From Candidatus Heimdallarchaeota archaeon (GTDB lineage: Archaea; Asgardarchaeota; Heimdallarchaeia; Heimdallarchaeales; Heimdallarchaeaceae), in the NCBI GenBank assembly GCA_023139025.1, contig JAGLOH010000022.1, forward strand, positions 1-14,042: 14,042 nt of DNA, read 5' to 3'. The notes beneath the pieces are model-generated. The model did not search any database, was not told the origin of the DNA, and worked only from the letters and a program-made list of their open reading frames with translations. A program made the position numbers and the translations under genes. Shown piece by piece: positions 7,941 to 14,042 of the stretch. Positions within the stretch are counted from its first letter, which is position 1; every line of letters starts with the position of its first letter.

Positions 7941-8209
7941 GTTATCTAATTGCTCTGAGTCTCATTTGTTTCTGTTTAGGCTTGCTGCTATTAATGTTCT
8001 CAAAATCGAAACTTCAAATGAATATGAGTTTTATCTTTCTTTTTTTATCTGGTATTTTTCTTATATCTAGTTCTATTATGAATGTAGATATTGTTTTATT
8101 CTTCTTATTAGGCTTAGTTACAATTACTATAATCTTGGCTTTTCATTTCAGAGATCAGTTATTATCGAATATTCATGTTGAAGCAACAAGGAGGGAGGAA
8201 ATTGAATAG
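7928..8209 (+). CDS. NuoK-like (complex I membrane subunit K) protein lacking the channel glutamates
   Basis: A 93-residue, three-helix protein of NuoK size (E. coli about 100). The segment F-C-L-G-L at 15-19 through residue 46 aligns without gaps with E. coli NuoK F-V-L-G-L and onward, and the basic stretch after TM3 also matches. The key family residues are missing: Glu36 of TM2 is Ile36, and the TM3 Glu72 position is Val or Thr (64-67). No acidic residue lies inside any helix; only Asp54 in the loop before TM3 is acidic. The gene overlaps the end of the NuoJ-like gene by 13 bases, with GGATGG about eight bases before ATG 7928, and overlaps the next gene's likely start by eight bases. The call depends mainly on size, helix pattern and gene order. 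Confidence 0.6.
   Translation: MVFLSYLIALSLICFCLGLLLLMFSKSKLQMNMSFIFLFLSGIFLISSSIMNVDIVLFFLLGLVTITIILAFHFRDQLLSNIHVEATRREEIE
8190..8198 (+). promoter_or_regulatory. Strong Shine-Dalgarno that fixes a TTG start for the NuoL-like gene
   Basis: GGAGGGAGG lies inside the end of the NuoK-like gene. GGAGG at 8190-8194 is seven bases from TTG 8202, whereas the in-frame ATG at 8175 lies upstream of this site and has no comparable signal. The TTG is therefore the likely start, shortening the product by nine residues. Confidence 0.75.
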
Positions 8210-10148
8210 CATAACTGTCTTACTAATTGCTCAAGTTTCGATTTTGATTGGTTTACCTATATTTAGACGTCTATTAGTGTTTTCAGATAACAATAAGATT
8301 AGTGTAAGAAAAATTTATTCAAGTATTGTGTCTCTTTCCTTAGCTGGGTTCTCTATCATTATATTTGCACTTACCATACATTATCTGAATGCAAATGATT
8401 TTTCAAACCTAACTGAGGAAATAACCTTATTTTCCATATCTGGATATAATTTTGCTCTCGGATTTCAATTAACTCAAATCCAAGTTCTTCTGTTTGTAGG
8501 CATTACTTCTGCTTTAGCTTTGATAAATTTCTATTTGGTATGGAGTCAGGAGAAATGGACTATTGAACAAGTAGACAGAATCTCTATTTACTCTGTGATT
8601 TCTATTCTAATTATCTTATCTCCAAACTTCTTTCAATTGCTGTTTTTCTTAATTGTGGCTGATTTAGTTTTAATTGAACTGTTATACAGCTTGAATCAAG
8701 AAGAAAGTAAGCAGAAGAACTTGAAGATAATGACTGCTTCATTTGGTGTTGGAGATTTCCTGATTTGTTTAGCATTCATACTACTTTTCAGAAGATCAAA
8801 AAGCTTTGATTTTGACATTATTTTAAGTGATATTCAGTACAAATTTTTCATTTTTAAACCATATTTTATTGTTCTCTGTTGTTTGTTTCTTCTAGGTATA
8901 TTAGCAAAAAGCTCATTGTTCCCATTTCACAGCTGGCTACCTAATATTTGTTCTAAAGAATCTACATGGAAATTTAGCCCAATAATGATCAATATTATTC
9001 TTGGAATATCACTAATCTTTATTTCCCCAATATACAAATTGTTTGTAACAGTACCAAATTATTATGCATGGTATGGTATTATATTTTCTGTAATGGCTAC
9101 ACTCTTTGCAATATTTCTGGCAAAGGAATTTGAAAAACAGATTCTAGTTTTCTCTTCTTCTATAGGTTTGTTATTAATTTCAATTGGAAGCGGAAATCTC
9201 TCAAGTGTTTTTCAGCTCTTGATGATGTTGCCTTTTGCTTTTCTGGGTCTTGTGATTCTTTCATCAAAATCTATAAACATCCACATAGATCCTCCTACTG
9301 ATCAAAGAAGTAAAAAAATCCTTAGATCAATTGCTAATATTCTCATTGTTTCAATTGTTATGGTCTCAGTAATTTCAGTAATTCCTTTTAACAGTAATTT
9401 ACTTACTTTGGGTTATCTATTCACTTCTAATATCATAGATCTAAGTCTTCTTGTTTACATTTTATCTGTTGGTTCAATTTTGGGTATAACTTTAATTTGT
9501 ATTCAAATAAGTTGGAAATATTTCAAACAAAATCTCTTCAAGAAACTAAAATTTTCGGAGTTGTTTCCACTCGTTATGGTTCTAGTTTTCTTATCAGCAA
9601 ACAGTGTTCTCTATCCTTCATTTAATATTCTAAATCCATTTTCATTACCTCTTAATTTCTCCCAAGAAAACCTTTCCATTGCTCTTATCCCGATTTTTGT
9701 GGGATGGTTTGTTATACTTGTTTCATACATTGTTATTGAGTTATTTATCAAAAAAGTTTCAATATTTCTCAATAAATTTTCAACAAAGATTCAGGAAAAA
9801 TTGCGTAAAATTTACTATTTTGAATTTATTTTCTCGCCGATAAATTGGGTAACTGTTCAAATCATAATTCCTTCATCAATCTGGTTTTATGAAAATGTGA
9901 TCAGAGATTTTATTTACAAGGTTATAATAGTCAGTATCGTCAAATTTTTCTTCTATCTAGCAAATCTTGTTAAGAACTTTGCAAATAATGTTGCAGTTCC
10001 ACGAACTGTAAATTTCTTTAAGAGAAGCTCTCAATTTATTCAAAGCTTGGAAAGTGCTAAACTAAAAACACAGCTACTTTACATAATCCTAGGACTTGGG
10101 ATAATGCTTGCTATTACAATTGCTCTTTATGCTGGAGGTATAATCTGA
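8202..10148 (+). CDS. NuoL-like (complex I antiporter-like subunit) protein with degenerate proton path
   Basis: A 648-residue polytopic protein from TTG 8202. NuoL marks are clear: VGDF with Asp185, then A-K-S-x-x-F-P-F-H-S-W-L-P with Lys236. These are 51 residues apart, as are Asp178 and Lys229 of E. coli NuoL. S-F-D-F and an F-x-K-Q-I-L-V-F-S-S segment also match. The C-terminus (about 530-648) resembles the NuoL lateral amphipathic helix and final membrane helix rather than NuoM or NuoN. Missing: the TM5 Glu144 position is Ile151 (Asp154 is one turn on); PTPVSALIH after WLP is replaced; in TM11 the His334, His338 and Lys342 positions read Gln, Met and Ala (near 9210-9235); GIPPFSGFFSKDE of TM12 is replaced by VIPFNSNLL. 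One loop lysine route may remain, but full pumping is doubtful. It overlaps the next gene by one base. Confidence 0.82.
   Translation: MNSITVLLIAQVSILIGLPIFRRLLVFSDNNKISVRKIYSSIVSLSLAGFSIIIFALTIHYLNANDFSNLTEEITLFSISGYNFALGFQLTQIQVLLFVGITSALALINFYLVWSQEKWTIEQVDRISIYSVISILIILSPNFFQLLFFLIVADLVLIELLYSLNQEESKQKNLKIMTASFGVGDFLICLAFILLFRRSKSFDFDIILSDIQYKFFIFKPYFIVLCCLFLLGILAKSSLFPFHSWLPNICSKESTWKFSPIMINIILGISLIFISPIYKLFVTVPNYYAWYGIIFSVMATLFAIFLAKEFEKQILVFSSSIGLLLISIGSGNLSSVFQLLMMLPFAFLGLVILSSKSINIHIDPPTDQRSKKILRSIANILIVSIVMVSVISVIPFNSNLLTLGYLFTSNIIDLSLLVYILSVGSILGITLICIQISWKYFKQNLFKKLKFSELFPLVMVLVFLSANSVLYPSFNILNPFSLPLNFSQENLSIALIPIFVGWFVILVSYIVIELFIKKVSIFLNKFSTKIQEKLRKIYYFEFIFSPINWVTVQIIIPSSIWFYENVIRDFIYKVIIVSIVKFFFYLANLVKNFANNVAVPRTVNFFKRSSQFIQSLESAKLKTQLLYIILGLGIMLAITIALYAGGII
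10134..10139 (+). promoter_or_regulatory. Shine-Dalgarno for the NuoN-like gene
   Basis: GGAGGT stands nine bases before ATG 10148, within the end of the NuoL-like gene. It supports this start and coupled translation. Confidence 0.65.
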
Positions 10149-11644
10149 TGAGTTATCCTCTCTCATTCTTGTACGATTTCCTACCTCTTGAAATTCTTCT
10201 ACTAGGAATCATCTTAATTATCAGTTTAGGGTCATTCTCTTCTAAGATTATCAGAAAATTCCCGTTTCTTAAGACAAGGATGAGAATTGTTTATGGTTAC
10301 ATTGCTCTTATTTCAAGTATTATTGCAGTTATTGTGTATAGCTACTTATACACCCCCTTTGATAGTAATTATGTAATTGCTTTTAATTTGACCATAACAG
10401 CTTTTACTTCGGGACTATTTTATGCTGTTTCATTTGCTATCATTATTGGGATTTTCTTATCTATTGTTGAAATAGAGTTAAAATTTAGGAAAAGCTATAC
10501 GCTTTTTGTCTCTTTGCTTTTAATAGAATCCAGTACCATATTCATAACTGCTGCAAATTCATTGGTGTTCATTTTCTTTGGTTTTGTATTAGTTTTTACT
10601 GGAATGAATTTCTTTATAAGAATCTTCACAACAACAATTCCCGATAAAAAGAAATCCTTCATAGGAAACTATCTAACTTTGAGTAGCTTAGCTCTATCTT
10701 TATTGTTTATTGGTTTTGCAGCTCATTCTCTCTCAGGAAATTCCTTTGTATTGTCAATAGACAACACTACTTTACGTCTCTGGGAGTTCATAAGTGAGAT
10801 ATTCATACTATCTGGATTATTGGTTCTAGTTGGGGGTCCTCCTTTTCACTTTATCTTTTTTGAATCGGAAAATGAGAAATTTAATGCAATCACACAGATC
10901 ATGCTTTCCGTTCAGAAAGGTTTGACCTTAGCTTTCTTAATTAAATATACTTTAACGATTGCTGAATCATCATTTTCAATAGTTTTAGTTTGGTTATTCA
11001 CTGTTTGTGGTATTGTCTATGTTCTTTGGGGAGTCTTAGCTTCTATGGCAGTAAAAAGATTACAGAAATTAGTACACTATATTAGTATCATATTTGTGGG
11101 AATAATACTTCTGATTTTATCTGATTTATTTTCTCCCCTCCTCACAGAAGAATTGATAAATCTAACTCTAAAAACTGCATTTTACGGTGTAATGGCATTT
11201 ATTCTTTCTTTAACATTTTCTATCTCCTCAATAAGTGTAATTTCAAAGGGTTTCAAATCAGACGAAATACAAATTTTAAGAGAAGTTGGAAGAAATTCTA
11301 TTTCTCAATTCTTTATAATGGTACTTAATGTCCTATTGATGTTTGCTGCACCTTCATCAATACTTCTTGTCTCTCAGAAAATCGTTTTTCCTGATTTCTT
11401 CTCGCCAAGAATGTATGTTACAGCTGTGATTCTTCTTTTAGGCGTTGTTTTTTCATTAGTCTATCTTATTAGGTTGTTAAGATCAATCTTCTTTATTCCA
11501 GTTCAGAGAAGTCAAGAGTTCTCTTCACCAGAACCAGCAGCGTTTATAGGCTCTTTTATTGCTCTGATTCTTATAGTTGCAGTGGTGGTTTTTATGAAAC
11601 AATTCTTAATTTTCTGCAGTTTGATTGGAATAAATCTAGTTTAG
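10148..11644 (+). CDS. NuoN-like (complex I antiporter-like subunit) protein with partly lost proton path
   Basis: A 498-residue protein with about 13-14 membrane segments, the size of NuoN. Matches to NuoN: A-N-S-L...F-F-G-F (136-146) aligns with the N-N-L-L...L-G-L-E motif of TM5; G-L-L-x(5)-P-P-F-H-F (223-235) aligns with the TM7 motif; S-V-Q-K (254-257) aligns with the V-P-K of TM8; and K-R-L-Q-K-L-V-H-Y-I-S aligns with the N-L-K-R-L-L-A-Y-S-S stretch. The TM5 Glu is Val147 and the TM7 Lys is Leu227. Lys257 is kept exactly 30 residues later, the distance from Lys217 to Lys247 in E. coli. The W-P-D and G-A-P-T-P motifs are absent. NuoM is not a better fit, because the segment after TM5 (GNYLTLSSLALSLLFIG) follows NuoN. 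The stop TAG is followed by 36 bases before the prenyl synthase start. Confidence 0.75.
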   Translation: MSYPLSFLYDFLPLEILLLGIILIISLGSFSSKIIRKFPFLKTRMRIVYGYIALISSIIAVIVYSYLYTPFDSNYVIAFNLTITAFTSGLFYAVSFAIIIGIFLSIVEIELKFRKSYTLFVSLLLIESSTIFITAANSLVFIFFGFVLVFTGMNFFIRIFTTTIPDKKKSFIGNYLTLSSLALSLLFIGFAAHSLSGNSFVLSIDNTTLRLWEFISEIFILSGLLVLVGGPPFHFIFFESENEKFNAITQIMLSVQKGLTLAFLIKYTLTIAESSFSIVLVWLFTVCGIVYVLWGVLASMAVKRLQKLVHYISIIFVGIILLILSDLFSPLLTEELINLTLKTAFYGVMAFILSLTFSISSISVISKGFKSDEIQILREVGRNSISQFFIMVLNVLLMFAAPSSILLVSQKIVFPDFFSPRMYVTAVILLLGVVFSLVYLIRLLRSIFFIPVQRSQEFSSPEPAAFIGSFIALILIVAVVVFMKQFLIFCSLIGINLV

Positions 11645-11680
11645 TTATTTCGACAATGCAATAAGTTTTTGAATATAGAT

Positions 11681-12673
11681 ATGCGAATCAACTTGATTAG
11701 AGTGACTTCTAATAAGTTAAATCTTCCACTTGAGGTTGATCAAATAAATTCTTACTTATCTGATTTAAGAAACCATAGTCCTTATGATGACGAAATCAAT
11801 GATTTAATTGATCATATCCTTCAGAATGGTGGCAAAAGGATTAGACCTTTGATCTGCCTTCTTTCATTTGAGATGATATCAAAGGAGCAGCGCAATGATA
11901 CGAGTTTAGCTGCAGCTTGTTCTCTAGAAGTTATTCATAATGCATCATTGATAATTGATGATATTTTCGATAAAGATATTTATCGAAGACAAGAAAAATC
12001 TTTCTACTTGAAGTATTCCACTTTCGCAGCACTTTCAATTTCTTATTCCCTAAGTAGTTTAGCATTAAGCTTGGCTTCCAAAACTAACGTTATTGAGATA
12101 GTTGATGAGTTAATTAAAGCAATTCATACCCTATCAACTTCATTATTTTTAGAACAAAAATTCCGGTCTGGAAAGAATAAGATGACTCAAGAGGAAGCTC
12201 TTCAGCTAATTGATAGAAAAACTTCAAGTTTATTTGAAGCAGCTTCTGTTATTGGCGTTCTTCTAGGAAACAGCTCAAAAGAAGATAGAGAATCTATGAA
12301 GCTCTTTGGTAAATTATTTGGAAGGGCATTTCAATTAAAAAATGATTATTTCTCTTTGACTTCTGAGCAGAATGATCTGGGGAAATCAGGTGTTTGGACT
12401 GATATCTCTAACCGTATTCAAACCTATATAGTTTTAGAAGCAATGGATCTGGTCTCTCCTAATGAAAAGGAAATTTTAGATGATTATTATATTGATAAGA
12501 AAGACTTTCCAACTGAAAAAATTAAATCAATACTTGTAAATTCTGGAGCTCTTGAAATAGTAAAGAATCAAATATCTCAGTATATCAGTGAAGCAATTGC
12601 GATTCTAAATATGTTCTCCAAAAGTCCTTCAAGAGATAAATTAATCGAAATAGCAAAGCTTTTGCAGATATAG
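11681..12673 (+). CDS. Trans-prenyl diphosphate synthase family protein with altered second Asp-rich motif
   Basis: A 330-residue all-helical protein of the family that makes geranylgeranyl or longer prenyl diphosphates for archaeal lipids or quinones. Present: GGKRIRP (50-56), SLEVIHNASLIIDD leading to the first Asp-rich motif D-D-I-F-D (93-97) and RR after it, then the K-T-S-S-L-F-E-A-A helix. Altered: the second motif, normally Q-x-x-D-D-x-x-D, reads QLKNDYFS (N221, D222, S225); the following G-x-T-D-x-x-x-G-K-x-T reads TDISNRIQT; and the G-D after K-Y-G is lost. The second Asp cluster binds metal and diphosphate, so activity may be changed or absent. It could be the non-catalytic partner of a heteromeric synthase. 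ATG 11681 was chosen over TTG 11669 (four codons longer); neither has a Shine-Dalgarno. It lies 36 bases after the NuoN-like gene and is probably co-transcribed with it. Confidence 0.8.
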   Translation: MRINLIRVTSNKLNLPLEVDQINSYLSDLRNHSPYDDEINDLIDHILQNGGKRIRPLICLLSFEMISKEQRNDTSLAAACSLEVIHNASLIIDDIFDKDIYRRQEKSFYLKYSTFAALSISYSLSSLALSLASKTNVIEIVDELIKAIHTLSTSLFLEQKFRSGKNKMTQEEALQLIDRKTSSLFEAASVIGVLLGNSSKEDRESMKLFGKLFGRAFQLKNDYFSLTSEQNDLGKSGVWTDISNRIQTYIVLEAMDLVSPNEKEILDDYYIDKKDFPTEKIKSILVNSGALEIVKNQISQYISEAIAILNMFSKSPSRDKLIEIAKLLQI

Positions 12674-12683
12674 AAGAGAAGTA

Positions 12684-12705
12684 GGAATTAGTCACTTCTA
12701 ATTCC
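12684..12705. terminator. Inverted repeat between convergent gene ends
   Basis: GGAATTAG (12684-12691) and CTAATTCC (12698-12705) form a perfect 8-bp stem with a six-base loop. The stem covers the stop codon of the minus-strand gene and begins 11 bases past the stop of the plus-strand gene. A bidirectional terminator or mRNA end-processing hairpin is plausible. No long T-run follows on either side, so a role is not certain. Confidence 0.45.
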
Positions 12706-13761
12706 TTGTATATACTCAGTAAACCAAATATGTGCTGTATATCTATCTGTTGTAACAGGAGGAGCTTTGAATCCATAAGCACAGATTGAACTTATCGGAC
12801 CACTTCCTGCTCGATTAATAGCTACTTTTGTTGCTCTTATTACATCTACAAGTGTTCCCGCTCCATTAGGACCATCTAATGTTTCTAACCTAATATCTAT
12901 TTTAACTGGCATCTCCATGAATCCTTCCCCTCGTATCCAGAAATGACCTACTCGTCTATTTCCTAAGAATTCTAGATAGTCTGATGTCCCACTTGCAAGA
13001 TTTATATCATTGCCAAAAGATTGTTTAATAGTTCTTTCCTTTACTTCACGTTTGTATTGTTTTCTATCATCATCAAGTGTATTCAGTGTTTCAAGCCCTC
13101 CGGCAACATCTAGTTGGTAAGTGTCTTTTATAATAACGCCTTGTTCCCTTAGAACGTCTAGAAATCCTTTATGAAGAACTGTTCCACCAGCTAAAGACTG
13201 TAAATCATCACCTAAAACACATACATTCGCTTTTTTGAATTTTCTTGCCCATTCAAGGTCGTTAGCAATACTAGTTGGTGTACAATTTATGAACGCTACT
13301 TCTGCATCAAGAGCTGCTTGAGCATAAGTCTCAACGGCACTTTCTGCGCCTGAAGGAAGAGCACAAATAAGAATCTCAGCTCCTGAATCCTTTAATATTT
13401 CAGCAACATTTGCTTCAGAACCTTCTGCTACTACAATGATTTCAAGCAGATGTTTTGAAAGGCCATCCTTTACAGGTCCTTTGAGTACTTCGACATTAGT
13501 CTTTTCAACATTCACAAATTGGGGAGTACTATTGATTGGTGCAAATATAGCCTTTTCTAAGTCTTTTCCAACCTTATCAGTATCAACATCAAAGGCCGCA
13601 ACAATTCGTATATTTTTAGCTTCATAACTACTGATTTTCGGATAAAGAAGTTTTTCCTTTTTATCCTCGAAGATATTAAGATAATTAATACCTTGTAGTA
13701 AACCTGAAGCAATATTCCCGACACCAGCAATTGCTATTTTTATAATATCATTTTTCACCAT
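12688..13761 (-). CDS. Divergent inositol-1-phosphate synthase paralog (probably altered activity)
   Basis: A 357-residue protein of the myo-inositol-1-phosphate synthase family, which converts glucose-6-phosphate to inositol phosphate with bound NAD for inositol lipids. An N-terminal Rossmann motif A-I-A-G-V-G-N (10-16) is intact, and the fold markers GDD (184-186), Y-Q-L-D-V, S-D-Y-x-x-F-L and D-G-P-N-G-A-G follow in family order. Against the usual G-D-D-I-K-S-Q, this copy has Gln188 for the Lys. The usual N-V-G-G-N is D-V-A-G-G, the D-R-K before the beta strand is N-R-R (Arg270), and D-S-P-N-S-A-G is changed at both Ser. These Lys positions are catalytic in characterised synthases, so the protein may be regulatory or act on another sugar phosphate. 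It starts seven bases after the canonical copy's stop. GAGGTG precedes ATG 13761; GTG at 13758 or 13767 are alternatives. Confidence 0.85.
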   Translation of the reverse strand: MVKNDIIKIAIAGVGNIASGLLQGINYLNIFEDKKEKLLYPKISSYEAKNIRIVAAFDVDTDKVGKDLEKAIFAPINSTPQFVNVEKTNVEVLKGPVKDGLSKHLLEIIVVAEGSEANVAEILKDSGAEILICALPSGAESAVETYAQAALDAEVAFINCTPTSIANDLEWARKFKKANVCVLGDDLQSLAGGTVLHKGFLDVLREQGVIIKDTYQLDVAGGLETLNTLDDDRKQYKREVKERTIKQSFGNDINLASGTSDYLEFLGNRRVGHFWIRGEGFMEMPVKIDIRLETLDGPNGAGTLVDVIRATKVAINRAGSGPISSICAYGFKAPPVTTDRYTAHIWFTEYIQGIRSD

Positions 13762-13768
13762 TAACACC

Positions 13769-14042
13769 TCAATTAGTAATTTCTCCTCTTATGAATTTTT
13801 CAACGAGTTCTTTAGCTTCAGAATCTTTAATTTGTTTTGGGGGATGCTTAAAGAAATAGCTTGATACACCTATTAGAGGGCCACCTATATTTCTGTCTAA
13901 AGCAATTTTCAGAGATCTTACTACATCGATCATAACACCAGCACTATTAGGTGAATCTTGCACACTAAGCTTTAATTGAGCAGTTATTGGTTGTTCTCCA
14001 AAATTCCTACCCTTCAACCAAAGATAGCAGATTTTTTCATCA
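13769..14042 (-). CDS. ino1: Inositol-1-phosphate synthase, canonical copy (C-terminal part, N-terminus off right edge)
   Basis: The reverse strand is open from the right edge to TGA at 13769-13771, giving 90 residues. The visible part is the C-terminal quarter of an archaeal/actinobacterial inositol-1-phosphate synthase: D-E-K-I-C-Y with the conserved Lys, then K-G-R-N-F-G, E-D/Q-D-S-P-N-S-A-G-type segment (here QDSPNSAGVMIDVVRS), A-L-D-R-N-I-G-G-P-L-I-G and F-F-K-H-P-P-K-Q. Unlike the downstream paralog it keeps all of these. It should make inositol-1-phosphate for archaetidylinositol-type lipids. It is the upstream gene of a tandem pair and lies seven bases before the paralog's ATG, so the two are surely one transcript. 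A TTG at 14017 is not a credible start because family sequence continues upstream of it to the window edge. Confidence 0.9.
   Translation of the reverse strand, partial: DEKICYLWLKGRNFGEQPITAQLKLSVQDSPNSAGVMIDVVRSLKIALDRNIGGPLIGVSSYFFKHPPKQIKDSEAKELVEKFIRGEITN

Noticed and set aside
7260..11644. Mrp-type Na+/H+ antiporter or membrane-bound hydrogenase cluster
   Set aside because: The large subunit has the NuoL VGDF...AKSxxFPFH spacing and a NuoL-like C-terminal extension. The last subunit follows NuoN, and no MrpB/E/F/G or hydrogenase subunit is present. It is not fully excluded without a profile search.
8202..11644. Pseudogenes of a decaying complex I operon
   Set aside because: All four frames are open and full length, with coupled starts and good Shine-Dalgarno sites; the substitutions are selective rather than random.
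12585..12782. Minus-strand ORF of 65 codons across the convergent gene ends
   Set aside because: It overlaps both the prenyl synthase and inositol-phosphate synthase coding regions in a wrong frame.
13436..13627. Plus-strand ORF of 63 codons
   Set aside because: Antisense shadow of the inositol-phosphate synthase paralog.
1..14042. tRNA, rRNA, CRISPR array, insertion sequence
   Set aside because: No cloverleaf, regular repeat-spacer pattern, transposase or terminal inverted repeats were seen; nearly all bases are coding and spacers are short.

Overview
The window looks archaeal. It is AT-rich (about one third G+C by eye). Start regions show TATA-like boxes 25-30 bases ahead of apparently leaderless or short-leader starts, internal operon genes use GGAGG ribosome binding sites, and TTG starts recur. 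The gene set (IorA, an archaeal/actinobacterial-type inositol-1-phosphate synthase, a prenyl synthase family protein, complex I-like subunits, type I surface proteins with basic cytoplasmic tails) fits an archaeon. An Asgard or other uncultured lineage is a guess; nothing here fixes the phylum.

Layout. (1) 1-1618, minus: indolepyruvate:ferredoxin oxidoreductase alpha subunit, C-terminus off the left edge. (2) 1682-5424, minus: two overlapping genes for a heterodimeric ABC exporter with the usual asymmetric ATP sites. (3) 5425-5559: divergent promoter region. (4) 5560-7211, plus: two overlapping genes for related, glycosylation-site-rich proteins, each with a signal peptide, one C-terminal membrane helix and a basic tail; family unknown. 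(5) 7260-11644, plus: four tightly packed genes whose sequences align with the complex I membrane-arm subunits NuoJ, NuoK, NuoL and NuoN, with no NuoM, no NuoH and no peripheral-arm subunit in the window. (6) 11681-12673, plus: a trans-prenyl diphosphate synthase family protein with a broken second Asp-rich motif. (7) 12688-14042, minus: two tandem inositol-1-phosphate synthase genes, the upstream one canonical (cut by the right edge) and the downstream one divergent at catalytic positions. A perfect 8-bp inverted repeat lies between the two convergent gene ends.

The most interesting part is the J-K-L-N module. The scaffold is recognisable, including the NuoL C-terminal region expected to form the lateral helix and last membrane helix. 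Many residues of the proton path are missing: both NuoK glutamates, the NuoL TM5 Glu, TM8 His, TM11 His/Lys and TM12 Lys/Asp, and the NuoN TM5 Glu and TM7 Lys. One lysine per antiporter-like subunit remains. Together with the paired surface proteins just upstream and the altered prenyl synthase just downstream, this suggests a complex I-derived membrane assembly with a changed or lost pumping function. All homology statements rest on reading the sequence against remembered family sequences; no search was run.
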